Source: CALAEC01 sp050692915
Lineage (GTDB): Bacteria > Actinomycetota > UBA4738 > CALAEC01
Length of the DNA: 64,000 nt
Reading direction: 5' to 3'
Assembly: GCA_050692915.1 (NCBI GenBank)
Contig: JBOGVU010000002.1
Coordinates: forward strand, 1 to 64,000
Shown: positions 8,770 through 17,523 of the stretch, one piece after another
Position numbering within the stretch: position 1 is the stretch's first letter
How the letters are laid out: each line of letters opens with the position of its first letter
Notes under the pieces: generated by a model
Seen by the model: the letters and a program-made list of their open reading frames with translations, nothing else
What the model was told of the DNA's origin: nothing
Databases searched by the model: none
Made by a program: the position numbers and the translations under genes

Positions 8770-9119
8770 TCCTGGCGCAAGCTCCGCAGCTGCTGGACGA
8801 TCCCTGTTGCGATTTCATCAACGCCTTCCCCTGGTGGTTCTTCCTCCTGGTCCACGTGGCGCTCTTCGCCGTTGCGGCCTTCGTCGCCTATCGGTCCTTC
8901 GAGGGAGGGAACCGTGGGTTCGGCTGGGGGTTCAGCCTGTTCGCTCTGGCCGAGGTGAGCTACATGACCTACCACGTGAACGCCACCCAGTTCCTGTTCG
9001 CCCACACCGTCTCGGAGGTGCTGGTCGGTGTGGCCTTCGTGGTTCTGTTCGCCGCGGCCGTGGACAAGGCGGGCCTCCGCGTCTGGGGGACGGAGCGAGA
9101 GGCCGGAGCGGTCCGATGA
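8766..9119 (+). CDS. Small membrane protein, unknown function
   Basis: 117 aa, start ATG 8766 after AAAGGAGA. It has three hydrophobic helices (WWFFLLVHVALFAVAAFVAY, GWGFSLFALAEVSYMTYH, VSEVLVGVAFVVLFAAAV). The N-terminus has a Cys pair (DDPCCDF), and His residues sit in helices 1 and 2. It overlaps both neighbours by 4 nt. No family recognised; it may form a complex with the upstream membrane protein and the cupredoxin encoded next. Confidence 0.65.
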   Translation: MILAQAPQLLDDPCCDFINAFPWWFFLLVHVALFAVAAFVAYRSFEGGNRGFGWGFSLFALAEVSYMTYHVNATQFLFAHTVSEVLVGVAFVVLFAAAVDKAGLRVWGTEREAGAVR

Positions 9120-9496
9120 TGGCGCGCCTGGCGATGATCGTTGCCGGCGCGCTCCTCTTGTCCGCGTGCGCGACCTCTAGCGAGTCCCCATCCGGCTCGG
9201 GAGAGGCGCCCTTCGATGTGCCGGGGGAGCCCGTCGCCACGACCGAGGTGGCCCTGCCCAAGAGCTACCGGTTCGAGCCTGCGGTGATCGCCGTGTCGGC
9301 AGGGGACTCGGTGACGTGGACGAACACCGACGACTTCCCCCACAACGTCCACCTCCTGGACGGGAGCGACCGGACCGTTGACCTCCCGATCGGGGAGAGC
9401 GGCTCGATCACCTTCCCCGAACCGGGGACGGTCTACTACGAGTGCTCGATCCACCCCCAGCAGATGCACGGCAAGATCATCGTGAAGGAGGGATGA
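9116..9496 (+). CDS. Cupredoxin (plastocyanin-like) lipoprotein
   Basis: 126 aa. A lipoprotein signal ends LLLSACATSSES (Cys19), so it sits on the outer face of the membrane. The mature part is a single cupredoxin domain: VSAGDSVTWTNTDDFPHNVHL supplies the first His, and YYECSIHPQQMHGKI supplies Cys, His and Met in the type-1 copper order. It would carry single electrons between membrane and exported partners. The neighbouring membrane proteins and the Rieske ferredoxin suggest one electron-transfer unit. Starts ATG 9116 or 9119 are equivalent. Confidence 0.9.
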   Translation: MMARLAMIVAGALLLSACATSSESPSGSGEAPFDVPGEPVATTEVALPKSYRFEPAVIAVSAGDSVTWTNTDDFPHNVHLLDGSDRTVDLPIGESGSITFPEPGTVYYECSIHPQQMHGKIIVKEG

Positions 9497-9501
9497 GGGC
9501 G

Positions 9502-9927
9502 ATGGCGGAGTTCGTGACCCCTGGTCGGGGGTTGAGTGGTGTGCTGACCGTCACGGAGATAGCGGGCTTCATCGGTGTGGGGTTGGCCGGCGCGGCGTAC
9601 GTACCGCAGATCTGGCACCTCGTGCGAGTGCATTGCTCTGCTGGTATCAGCCGTTTCGCCTTCTGTCTCTGGCTCAGCGCCACGTTACTCGTCACGACCA
9701 ACGCCATTGCGACGGGAGCAACGGTCTTCATCGTTCTCGGCGGTGTTCAGATCGTGGCTACCGCGCTGATCCTTCTCTTCACGACCAAGTATCGATCGAC
9801 CTACTGCGCCGGCCACCTGCCGGTCGATCTCGGTGCCGAAACGGAACAGGAGCTCATCGACGACCAGCTGGGCGGCCTCGGTCCGGGGGTACGTGTTGAT
9901 CCAGTCGCGTCGCTGGGGCGCGGCTAG
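9502..9927 (+). CDS. PQ-loop (SemiSWEET-like) membrane protein
   Basis: 141 aa. Residues about 15-90 hold three helices with the PQ-loop signature GAAYVPQIWHL followed by SRFAFCLWLSATLLV, as in SemiSWEET-type half transporters or related PQ-loop proteins. The tail of about 45 residues is soluble and acidic. Start 9502 places GGAGGG about 10 nt upstream; ATG 9493, overlapping the cupredoxin stop, is the alternative. The substrate cannot be read from sequence. Confidence 0.75.
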   Translation: MAEFVTPGRGLSGVLTVTEIAGFIGVGLAGAAYVPQIWHLVRVHCSAGISRFAFCLWLSATLLVTTNAIATGATVFIVLGGVQIVATALILLFTTKYRSTYCAGHLPVDLGAETEQELIDDQLGGLGPGVRVDPVASLGRG

Positions 9928-9954
9928 GTAGCTGCGGGGCAAAGGGAGGTAGAG

Positions 9955-10263
9955 ATGTCGGGATTCAGGAGCGTAGCGAAGAGCCAGGAGGTGCTCGAGG
10001 GAGAGATGGCCGCCTTCGACGTGGGTGGCCAAAGGGTCGCCGTCGCCAATGTCGAAGGGTCGTTGCACGCCTTCGGCGACATCTGTACGCATCGGCACTG
10101 CTCCCTCGCCGATGGGGAGCTGGAGGGAAAGACCGTGACCTGCCCATGCCACGGCAGTCAGTTCGATGTCACGACCGGCGAGGTGCTCAATCCGCCGGCG
10201 ACCGAGCCCGTCCCGGTCTTCCCCCTGCAGATCGAGGGCGACGAGATCCAGTTGGACGTGTGA
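9955..10263 (+). CDS. Rieske-type [2Fe-2S] ferredoxin
   Basis: 102 aa, a single Rieske domain. The cluster ligands are visible as CTH and CPCH (ICTHRHCSLADG, VTCPCHGSQFDV). Size and sequence fit the small ferredoxins of aromatic dioxygenases and NirD-like proteins. There is no signal peptide or membrane segment, so it is cytoplasmic. No oxygenase gene lies nearby, so its electron acceptor is unknown. RBS GGGAGGTAG precedes ATG 9955. The stop overlaps the next ATG (TGATG). Confidence 0.9.
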   Translation: MSGFRSVAKSQEVLEGEMAAFDVGGQRVAVANVEGSLHAFGDICTHRHCSLADGELEGKTVTCPCHGSQFDVTTGEVLNPPATEPVPVFPLQIEGDEIQLDV

Positions 10264-10493
10264 TGGCGGACGCGAGTATGGGCAGACGCTTGCGGCCCCC
10301 CACCCAGGGAACGAGCGAGACGACAGAAGGCTCGTTCCGTTTCCCCTGGCCGGGGCCGGGAAACAGCGAGGGACCGGTAGACCCCGACCCGTGGTTGCAG
10401 GTTGAAACGAACGATTACTCTGCCACAGGGCCCAGTAGCGACACGCTTGTGTCGACCTCACCGTGGCCAGGCCCGGGCGATAGCGAAGCCTGA
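10263..10493 (+). CDS. Small protein with duplicated PWPGPG motif
   Basis: 76 aa, translationally coupled to the Rieske gene (TGATG overlap). No known family. It contains the motif FPWPGPGNSEG near residue 30 and again SPWPGPGDSEA at the extreme C-terminus, separated by an acidic, aromatic linker. It is otherwise disordered-looking. The exact repetition of an odd Trp/Pro/Gly motif, one copy ending the protein, suggests a binding tag or processing site. Function unknown. Confidence 0.5.
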   Translation: MADASMGRRLRPPTQGTSETTEGSFRFPWPGPGNSEGPVDPDPWLQVETNDYSATGPSSDTLVSTSPWPGPGDSEA

Positions 10494-10541
10494 GGAGAGG
10501 GAAGAGACAGAGATGGTCTGTTGCCGAGAATAGGAGGAGCC

Positions 10542-10748
10542 ATGTGCTACACGTGCGGATGCAAGCTGCCGTATGAGAACCACGGAGACCCCGACAACAT
10601 CGTCGAGGACGACCTGAAGAAGGCCGGCCAGACCGACACGATCAAGCATGCAGGCGTCAAACAGGCGAAGCAGAACCTGCTGGAGCTGATCGAGATCCAG
10701 AAGAACAGAGGCGACCTGGAGAGCCCCAAGAAGGACTACAACGAGTAG
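10542..10748 (+). CDS. MCxxCGC small protein (68 aa)
   Basis: 68 aa, strong RBS TAGGAGGAG before ATG 10542. The N-terminus is MCYTCGCKLPYENHGDPDN, then a helical, Lys/Glu-rich region and a charged end. The MCxxCGC start matches the 31-aa peptide at 7872 and resembles the HypB N-terminal metal motif, so metal or cluster binding is plausible. It is the last gene of the operon before the cassette's right end. No function is assigned. Confidence 0.75.
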   Translation: MCYTCGCKLPYENHGDPDNIVEDDLKKAGQTDTIKHAGVKQAKQNLLELIEIQKNRGDLESPKKDYNE

Positions 10749-10775
10749 AGGAAGGGACCAAAGGGCTCCTGATCC

Positions 10776-10877
10776 TCGTGTCCAAAATGTGTCTGGCTCA
10801 GGTGATCGGACACGATCTCAGAGAACCTCACGTCACCCGTGACCAGCAGATATGCCCGAGCTGACCCAGAACAGCCG
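10776..10877 (+). repeat. Right end R2 of cassette M1
   Basis: Degenerate arms TCGTGTCCAA (10776-10785) and ATGTGTCTGG (10787-10796), 11 bp apart. CT follows, then four 10-bp steps from 10799 (CAGGTGATCG, GACACGATCT and two weaker), then a diverged copy of the conserved GTGAGCAGCGGATATG segment up to the core. Confidence 0.75.
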
Positions 10878-10922
10878 CTCATAACCCAGAGGTCGCTGGT
10901 TCAAATCCAGCCCGCGCAACGA
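10878..10922 (+). repeat. att core copy 2
   Basis: Perfect copy of the tRNA-fMet 3' part, including the GA after the discriminator and C. The 5' half of the tRNA is absent, so it is not a tRNA gene. Confidence 0.95.
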
Positions 10923-10923
10923 A

Positions 10924-10963
10924 GAAGCCCAGGCCAGAGTGCTGATCGGCCTGGGCTTCTACC
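10924..10963 (-). terminator. Left end L2: hairpin and GGTAGAAG site
   Basis: Perfect 11-bp stem AAGCCCAGGCC/GGCCTGGGCTT (10924-10934 and 10948-10958) just after the integrase 1 stop. It overlaps CTTCTACC (10956-10963), the reverse complement of the GGTAGAAG repeats found upstream of the integrase gene. It lacks the twin arms seen at most other left ends. Confidence 0.65.
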
Positions 10964-10967
10964 GTGC

Positions 10968-12173
10968 TCAGGTCGTCTTCTTCCGGCGCTTCTCTCGCGT
11001 CTTCTCCGACTTCTCCGAAGACTGGTCGGCTGCTAGCGCGCCGACCGCGACGAGCTGCTCGAACACTCGGGCGGCCTGGGCTTGCATGCCGGGCAGCAGG
11101 TGCTGGTAGGTCTCGATGGTGTAGCTCGGCGTGGCGTGGCCGAGCCGTTCGCTCACCACCTTGACCGGAACCCCGGCAGCGATGAGCAAGGTGGCGTGGG
11201 TGTGGCGCAAGTCGTGCAGCCGTATGACCGGCACCCTCGCCCGTCGGGCGATACGCTCGAAGGTCTGCGAGATGGCGTGGGGATGGATGGGCTCGCCTCG
11301 GCCGTCGGTGAACACCCACCCCGCCGTCTCGATGCCGGCGGCCCGCTGCTCGGCAGCCTGCCAGCCGCGCCAAGCAGTGAGGACGCTCACTGTGGTGGGG
11401 TCGAGGTCGATGCGCCTGCGGGCGTTAGGTGTCTTGCCACGGGTCTCATGCACCTCGTAGTCGATGGCCACCAGCCCGCGGTTGACCGAGACGGTGGCCG
11501 CCCCCTCGTCGAAGTCCTCCCATCGCAGCCCGAGGAGTTCGCCTCGGCGCATGCCGGTGAACGCCGCGACCCACAGCGCCGAGAAGAACCGGTGACCAGC
11601 GGCAGCTCGCAGGAAGGCGCGGAGCTCTTCGGCGGTCCAGGAAGATGGTTCGATCCTGGGGATGGGCCTCAGCCGGGGGGCGTGGGCCACGAGGGCGACG
11701 TTGCGGGAGATGAGCCCGCGGCGGACGGCGTCGCCGAGGGCGCCGCGGATGATCAGGTGGATCTCGTACACGGTCTTGGGCGCGAGTGCGGCGCGCCCGT
11801 CGCGCGGGTGGAGTAGCCCGTCGTAGAGCGACTCGAGGTGGTGTGGGCGCACGCGCCGCAGACCGATGCGGCCGAGGGCAGGAACGATGTGCTTGTCGAC
11901 ATAGCGGCGGTAGCCGCTGTACGTGCTGGCGGCGAGCACGAGCCGCTTGCCCGGCAGCCACCTGCTGGTCAGGAAGACCCCGAAGCTCAAGGAGCGAGCT
12001 TGATCATTGGTGCCGTCGCGTTCGCTGACGAGTCGAGCGGCGAGCCGCTCGGCGTCGCCCCGCTCGTAACCGGCGGGATGCCAGCTGCGTCGCTCTCTCC
12101 CGGTGATCGGGTCCGTGCCTTCGTAGATGACCGCGTACCAGCGGTTCCCCTTTCTCGCGACGTAGCCCTTCAT
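10968..12173 (-). CDS. int: Tyrosine recombinase / integrase 1
   Basis: 401 aa. The N-terminus is an AP2-like arm-binding domain (KGYVARKGNRWYAVIYEG), followed by a SAM-like core-binding domain (about 70-170) and the catalytic domain. Active-site residues are visible: Arg in FTGMRRGELLGL, HxxR in HDLRHTHATLL, His in RLGHATPSY and the Tyr nucleophile in IETYQHLLPG. Full length with an intact Lys-rich tail. Its 3' end lies 46 bp from att core 2, which is the expected arrangement for an integrase that uses this tRNA-fMet site. Confidence 0.95.
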   Translation of the reverse strand: MKGYVARKGNRWYAVIYEGTDPITGRERRSWHPAGYERGDAERLAARLVSERDGTNDQARSLSFGVFLTSRWLPGKRLVLAASTYSGYRRYVDKHIVPALGRIGLRRVRPHHLESLYDGLLHPRDGRAALAPKTVYEIHLIIRGALGDAVRRGLISRNVALVAHAPRLRPIPRIEPSSWTAEELRAFLRAAAGHRFFSALWVAAFTGMRRGELLGLRWEDFDEGAATVSVNRGLVAIDYEVHETRGKTPNARRRIDLDPTTVSVLTAWRGWQAAEQRAAGIETAGWVFTDGRGEPIHPHAISQTFERIARRARVPVIRLHDLRHTHATLLIAAGVPVKVVSERLGHATPSYTIETYQHLLPGMQAQAARVFEQLVAVGALAADQSSEKSEKTREKRRKKTT

Positions 12174-12210
12174 TGCAGTCCTCCTTCCCGGGCGGCGATG
12201 GTTGTCGCCC

Positions 12211-12296
12211 GGTAGAAGGATCGGTAGAAGTGCGGCCCTTCGTGGCCGGAGGAGTGGGGACCAACCGGTCGGTCCGAACCAAGAAGCCGGTAGAAG
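12211..12296 (+). repeat. GGTAGAAG repeats upstream of integrase 1
   Basis: GGTAGAAG at 12211-12218, 12223-12230 and 12289-12296. One inverted copy lies at the left end (10956-10963). They are candidate integrase arm sites that could also let the integrase control its own promoter. The rest of 12174-12479 holds no supported gene. Confidence 0.5.
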
Positions 12297-12479
12297 CCGT
12301 CGCCGACGGATAGACAGGGGATTGGTCGAAGTACGACGCGGATGAGATCTGTTGGCTCAGAAGGGATTGCGGGTGTCGGGCCAACCCCCACTACCGGCGG
12401 AGATGCGTTCGTGACAGCCGAGGATCGTCGGGGCCGAGAGTCTTGGCTAGGAACTTATGAGAAATCGCAACGACCGGTG

Positions 12480-13739
12480 TCAGCTGTCCGCTGTCCGGGT
12501 GTCGTGGCGGGCGGTGTAAAGACGAAGCGCCTCTGAGAGGCCCTTCAACTCGACCGGGCCGATCTCGACGAAGGATGCGGATGTCGCGTCTGCCCCGTCC
12601 ACGACCTCCTGGCTCACCACGACCTCACCGGGTCTGGCGTAATCGGCGATCCGCGACGCGATGTTCACTGTGCGCCCGAAGTAGTCGCCCTCCTGGAACA
12701 GGACGGGTCCTGCGTGCAATCCGACGTGGGCGGGCGGAAGACCGGCATTCGCGATGCCCTCGACCATGTCGAGCGCCGCGATCACGCCCGCCCCCGGCTC
12801 AGGGAAGTAGAACTCACCCCCGTCCCCCAACCACTTGATGGGCCTTCCCCCGCGAGACGTTGAAGTGCGTTGCAAAATCCGGGACATCGTTTCTGCGAGC
12901 TCGGCCGCGGCTTCGTCGCCGCGCTCCTCGGTCAGCCTTGTGTAGCCGGTGAGATCGAGAAAACAGATGGCCGGGGGGCGCTCCAGCCGACTATAGACGC
13001 CAGCCTCTGAGAGCGCCGCCTCGATCCCGTCGAGGATGTTCTTCGTCCACGTGTGTTCCTGGTGACCGTGGTACAAGCCGATGATCGCCTGGTCGAGGAA
13101 GGGCGCGATCCGCTGAACGACCCGGCTGTCCGCAGCCTGCATCATCTCCGCCAGCGTCATCCCGGATTCGAGGAGAGGAACCTCCACCTCGGTGTGCCAC
13201 CAGTCTCCCTCGGTCTCCGCGATGCGCCGCAGGCTGTCGCCGTACACTCTCAACCAGCGCTCGATCACGCGGGGACGGAAACCCTCCGCGACCTGCGCCT
13301 CAATCAACGGGGCGATCAGGAGTTCGTTCTCGCGGACGCGATCCGTTGGCTGAGGCTCAGCGAACCCTGCTGCCTCGCGGATGACCAGCAACAGCTCGAT
13401 GGGAGTCTTCGTCTTCTCCGAGAGCTCTTGGAACGTGACGTCGGTGTGCGATGACAGCCGCCTGAAGTGCGACATGTTCATGAAGTCCAGAGAGAAGTCG
13501 CCTCGCTGGATGGCGGCGGCTACGCCGTCGAGCGGCACGCCCGCGCGCTCGAGGGTCTGCATCAGGCGCACCCGCCTCACGTCGCCCTCAGAGAAGTCGC
13601 CGCCGTGACCACGAGAGATGACCCCAAGCTCAACCAGCCTGCTGACGTAGTCGTGAGCGACGCCCGCACGTCTCGCAACGTCGCCGATCGAGTATTCGGC
13701 TTCTGAACGGGAGCCCGGGGCGATGCGTCCGCTGGCCAC
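12480..13739 (-). CDS. HTH-class III adenylate/guanylate cyclase fusion
   Basis: 419 aa. Residues about 15-75 form a MerR-like helix-turn-helix (YSIGDVARRAGVAHDYVSRL). A helical linker follows, and residues about 240-415 are a class III cyclase domain with the metal-binding FLDLTGYTRL, a WLGDGGEFYF segment and GRTVNIASRIADYA. It would make cAMP or cGMP, perhaps under control of what the HTH or linker senses. A cNMP-binding protein is encoded at 20632 in the same cassette. The start is the first ATG before the HTH. Confidence 0.85.
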   Translation of the reverse strand: MASGRIAPGSRSEAEYSIGDVARRAGVAHDYVSRLVELGVISRGHGGDFSEGDVRRVRLMQTLERAGVPLDGVAAAIQRGDFSLDFMNMSHFRRLSSHTDVTFQELSEKTKTPIELLLVIREAAGFAEPQPTDRVRENELLIAPLIEAQVAEGFRPRVIERWLRVYGDSLRRIAETEGDWWHTEVEVPLLESGMTLAEMMQAADSRVVQRIAPFLDQAIIGLYHGHQEHTWTKNILDGIEAALSEAGVYSRLERPPAICFLDLTGYTRLTEERGDEAAAELAETMSRILQRTSTSRGGRPIKWLGDGGEFYFPEPGAGVIAALDMVEGIANAGLPPAHVGLHAGPVLFQEGDYFGRTVNIASRIADYARPGEVVVSQEVVDGADATSASFVEIGPVELKGLSEALRLYTARHDTRTADS

Positions 13740-14475
13740 GCTACCTCACCGACCCAAAACGCCAAACGGTGGGTGCTCGTGTGGCGCATCGTCGGACGCA
13801 CTTCAGGTGCTTCGCTCGCAGGATGTCGGGGTCAAGTGGATCGAGCGAAAGCAACTCGCACCGGCGCCCGCTCCGCACCTTCGGCCGCTCTATCCGGGTG
13901 CGTTGCATGCGCGTCACTCCTTCCGGTCGGGTGCCAGCGCTTCGAGTGGTACCACTGCCCGGCGGCGCACCGCCACCGCCGCATCCACACCTCGCTGCCT
14001 CGATCATCCCGATCGATGAAGCGCGCGGGCCCATCCGGTGTAGCGGGTTGAGTGCATGACCAGACGCCCCCGAACTCGACGCGCCGTCAGTTCCCCGAGG
14101 CGGTCCAACGCGCCCTGCGCTGCCTCGGCCAACACGACCGGGTCGATTATTCTCATCACCCCTCCGCGAGTCACGGCGGGTCGAGATCGCTGGCTCGAGC
14201 GCCTCATGGTGCCCGTTCGGAACACGGGCGGTCCGAAAGCCACGGAGCGAGTGTCTCGCGACCGTAGGTGCACTCGAATCAGCCAATGCGCCAGCGGTGG
14301 TCGCTAGTCGCGGCTCGACAGCATTCCGGTCTGCGCTCGTCATCGAGGTCGCCGCTCTCGGTTCGGCTAGCTCGTGAGCCGAGGATGCCGAGGCTGAACG
14401 AAGCGACTCAAGTTGAGTCCGGCGTTAGGCGGATCGAGACCGCCGCGTCGCGTCGGCTCGCTCAGCCAGGACCGG
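13740..14475. other. Intergenic region, no supported gene
   Basis: 736 bp between the cyclase gene and the 3' end of the LAL gene. Several overlapping frames are open on both strands, as expected at this GC content, but none shows a recognisable protein or good RBS. It may be decayed coding sequence. Confidence 0.4.
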
Positions 14476-17238
14476 CTATGCCAAGCTGAGGCGGCTGGGG
14501 GGAACGCGGGCGAGCTGGTTGCGGGAGCTAATGCCCAGCTTCAGGAAGACTTTGCGAAGGTGGTACTGGACGGTTCGGGGACTGATGAACAGCTGCCCGC
14601 CGATGTCGGGGTTGGAGAGGCCGTCCCTGGCCAGCCGGGCGATCTGTGCCTCCTGGGGAGTGAGGACGTCGCGGGTCTCGTCGATGCGCCTGCGGGCGGT
14701 TCCCCCGGTGGCCTGCAGCTCGCGACGCGCGCGATCGGCGAACGCCTCGGCCCCGATACGGCTGAATGTGTCGTGGGCCGCGCGCAATTGCTCGCGCGCA
14801 TCCACGCGCCGGCTCTCGCGACGCAGCCACTCGCCGTAGACGAGGTGGGCCCGGGGCAGATGAACCGCAATCCGGCTGCGGCCGAGTCGCTCGATCGCCT
14901 CGCGGAAGAGGGCCTCGGCCGAGGTGCCGTCGGCCAGGAGCGCGGCTGACCGGGCCCGGACGCCGAGCGCCCAGTCGGTGCCGCAAGCGCGCGTTCGTTC
15001 GTCGAGCTGGCTCAGGGCGTCAGATGCGACGTCGTGGGCATCGCTTCGGGCACCCGCCTCGACCAGCTCGACAAGCGCCCAGCCGAAGAAACCGAGATCC
15101 TCGTGCGCACATGCGCGTTGCGAGGCGGCGAGGGCATCCTGGTAGCGGCCGAGGCCGTTGTACAGGACGGCTGTCGCGTAGTGGGCCAAACCGATCGCTC
15201 GTCCCTCCCCCCTGACCTTCGCGTCCTGGAGGCTCGATTCGATAGCACGCAGCGCTGTGACCTCCTGGCCGCGCCACGCGTGGAGCATCAGCGAGGTGTA
15301 CCGGAGCGGCGCGTTCCCCGTTGCCTCGCTGATCGCGTCGGCCTCCTCGACCAGCGCCGACGCTTCGGCGAACTCTCCGGCATGCAGATGAACGCAGGCG
15401 CGGTAGGACAGCGCGATTGGAAGGACGGCAAGCGCGCCGGCATTGCGGGCGAGGCTCACCGCGCGATTGGCCAGCTCATGCCACGTCTCGTCATCCCACA
15501 ACTCAGGTGCGAGGGGCTCCGGCGTAACGGGGCACGAGGTCCATAGCCACCGAACCTCGTCGCCGCCACGGCCATCTGTTCCGGCGTATGCGTGCAGCGC
15601 TCGCGTGAGCGCCGGCAAGGCCTCCCCGAACGGCTCGGTGAAGCGTTTGGCGAGACCGTCCAAGAGGAGGTCGACCGGTCGCGGCGGCCGCGGCCCGGGG
15701 GGCGCGGCGCGAGCGGCCTCGGCCGCTTCGAGAACTCCTCCGCCGCGGCTCTCTCGGCCGGCGAAGATCGCTGCTCCGAACGCCTCCACGTACGTCTCGC
15801 GGGCTGACGCGGCGTCGAGCGGTTCGACCCGCTTCGCGGCGTCCAACAGCAGGGGCGGTGCGTCGCTGCCGCGGCTTCGGGCGAACAGGATCTGGCCCCG
15901 AAGCCTCTCCAGCCCCGCGCGCCCGAGCTCGTCGAGGGGGGTGAGTTCGGCGGTCGCGAGCAACTCCTGCGCCGCTTCCGGCGCGCCCGCGTCCAGCTTC
16001 GCCTGGGCCGCGGCGAGCGCTCGCGCTCCCCGGTGTGCCGGATCTGGAGTCAGCTCGGCCGCCCGCTCGAGGAACGCGGCCATGGCCGGGACGCCGCCGC
16101 GACGCTGCGCCCGGTCTGCCGAGCGCTCCAACTCGTTTGCGACCGCCTCGTCGAGGCCTGCCGCCGAGTGGGCACGATGCCATGCTCGCCGATCGGGATC
16201 CGTCTCCGGATCGGTTGCGTCAGCCAGCGCGCCATGGACCTCGCGCCGGTCGTCTGGCGTCGCCGCCCGGTAGATCGCGGATCGCACGAGCGGATGCCGG
16301 AATCGTAAGCGCGCGCCGAGCTCGAGCAGCTCGGCGGCCTCCGCCGGGGCGACCGCATCGGGTCCCACCCCGAGCCGCTCGGCCGCGCGCCAGAGAAGGG
16401 TGACGTCGCCGACCGGCTCCGCCGCCGCAGTGAGCAGCAGCTGCTGTGAATCGGAGGGGAGCGAGCGAACGCGCCGGAGGAAGCTCCGCTCGATGCGGTC
16501 CGCCAGTGGCCGTGCGTCGGGAAGTGCGAATCCCCCCGCAAGCTCCGCCGGCGTTAGACCACGAGGGAGTTCCAGCAGCGCGAGGGGATTCCCGCGCGTC
16601 TCGGCGATGATCCTCTCGCGAACGCGCTCGTCCAGGGGTCCCTGGATTCCGGAGGCGAGCAAGGCGCGTGCATCATCGTCTCCGATCCCGTCGACGATCA
16701 GCTCGGGCAGCCCGCTGAGCGCCGCGATGGGCTCGCGAGTCACGAAGAGCATCGCCAGTGGCTCCGCCAACAGCCGATGCCCAGCGAACGCCAGTGCCTG
16801 GGCCGACGCGTCATCCAACCACTGCGCATCGTCGACCACACAGAGCAATGGCTGCTCCTCGGCAACCTCCGACAGCAGACCGAGGGCCGCAACCCCGACC
16901 AGGAAGCGATCGGGAGCCGCCCCCGCACTCAGCCCCAACGCGACGCGCAGCGCGTCCCGCCGTGGACCCGGAATGCGTTCGAGTCGATCGAGCATCGGCG
17001 CGCACACCTGCTGGAGGGAGGCGAATGTGAGCTCCATCTCTGACTCGACGCCGACGGCCCGCAGAACGCGAAAGTCCGGAGCCGAGCCGATCGCGTAGTC
17101 CAGCAGGGCCGTCTTGCCCACACCCGGCTCGCCGCGGAGCACGAGGGAGCGGCTCTCGCCCCTGCGCGCTGCTTCGAGGAGGACGTCGAGCGCCGCGCAC
17201 TCTGCGTCGCGCCCTCGGAGGGTGTTCTGCGTGGACAT
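14476..17238 (-). CDS. LAL-family (large ATP-binding LuxR) transcriptional regulator
   Basis: 920 aa from ATG 17238 (MSTQNTLRGRDAEC). The open frame runs further upstream but shows no homology there. N-terminal AAA/STAND ATPase with Walker A GEPGVGKTALL (about residue 35) and Walker B LLCVVDDAQWLD. The middle is TPR-like and Ala-rich. The C-terminal LuxR-type HTH (TPQEAQIARLARDGLSNPDI, VQYHLRKVFLKLGI) binds DNA. LAL proteins activate nearby catabolic or secondary-metabolic genes when a ligand is bound. It diverges from the hydrolase operon at 17524, its likely target. Confidence 0.9.
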   Translation of the reverse strand: MSTQNTLRGRDAECAALDVLLEAARRGESRSLVLRGEPGVGKTALLDYAIGSAPDFRVLRAVGVESEMELTFASLQQVCAPMLDRLERIPGPRRDALRVALGLSAGAAPDRFLVGVAALGLLSEVAEEQPLLCVVDDAQWLDDASAQALAFAGHRLLAEPLAMLFVTREPIAALSGLPELIVDGIGDDDARALLASGIQGPLDERVRERIIAETRGNPLALLELPRGLTPAELAGGFALPDARPLADRIERSFLRRVRSLPSDSQQLLLTAAAEPVGDVTLLWRAAERLGVGPDAVAPAEAAELLELGARLRFRHPLVRSAIYRAATPDDRREVHGALADATDPETDPDRRAWHRAHSAAGLDEAVANELERSADRAQRRGGVPAMAAFLERAAELTPDPAHRGARALAAAQAKLDAGAPEAAQELLATAELTPLDELGRAGLERLRGQILFARSRGSDAPPLLLDAAKRVEPLDAASARETYVEAFGAAIFAGRESRGGGVLEAAEAARAAPPGPRPPRPVDLLLDGLAKRFTEPFGEALPALTRALHAYAGTDGRGGDEVRWLWTSCPVTPEPLAPELWDDETWHELANRAVSLARNAGALAVLPIALSYRACVHLHAGEFAEASALVEEADAISEATGNAPLRYTSLMLHAWRGQEVTALRAIESSLQDAKVRGEGRAIGLAHYATAVLYNGLGRYQDALAASQRACAHEDLGFFGWALVELVEAGARSDAHDVASDALSQLDERTRACGTDWALGVRARSAALLADGTSAEALFREAIERLGRSRIAVHLPRAHLVYGEWLRRESRRVDAREQLRAAHDTFSRIGAEAFADRARRELQATGGTARRRIDETRDVLTPQEAQIARLARDGLSNPDIGGQLFISPRTVQYHLRKVFLKLGISSRNQLARVPPSRLSLA

Positions 17239-17523
17239 GAGCCCCGCCGTCCTCCGCTTCCGCGAGCATCCGTGCGCACCATCGCGGGAACTGTAGGCCG
17301 CGCGGGCGTCCCGCCCCTGGCTGACAGATGAACGAGCGCCCCCATCGCCCGCCGCCCATCTCGCGACCGGCAAAGGATACACCTTCGGCCCCAGCCGTGC
17401 GGAACCGCCCCAGGCCGGCTGGCTGTCTTGGGGCTGGCGACCAGGCTGGCGTGTCGGCGGATTCGACCGCGCCTCGGCCCGGGCATCCTCGCGGTGACCG
17501 ACATCCGTCGGAGAGGAGGTCTC

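Larger units (their letters stand above)
5740..10877. mobile_element. Cassette M1: redox cargo, no integrase
   Basis: 5.1 kb between att cores 1 and 2, adjoining the live tRNA and so probably the latest arrival. It has a left end with TTGTGTCTAA arms and a right end with the shared layout. It carries a broken replication-relaxation gene, a redoxin, a SufR-like regulator and an eight-gene redox operon, but no recombinase. Confidence 0.8.

Noticed and set aside
13741..14343. 200-aa open frame between the cyclase and LAL genes
   Set aside because: Arg/Gly/Ser-rich composition, no RBS, and competing frames on both strands.
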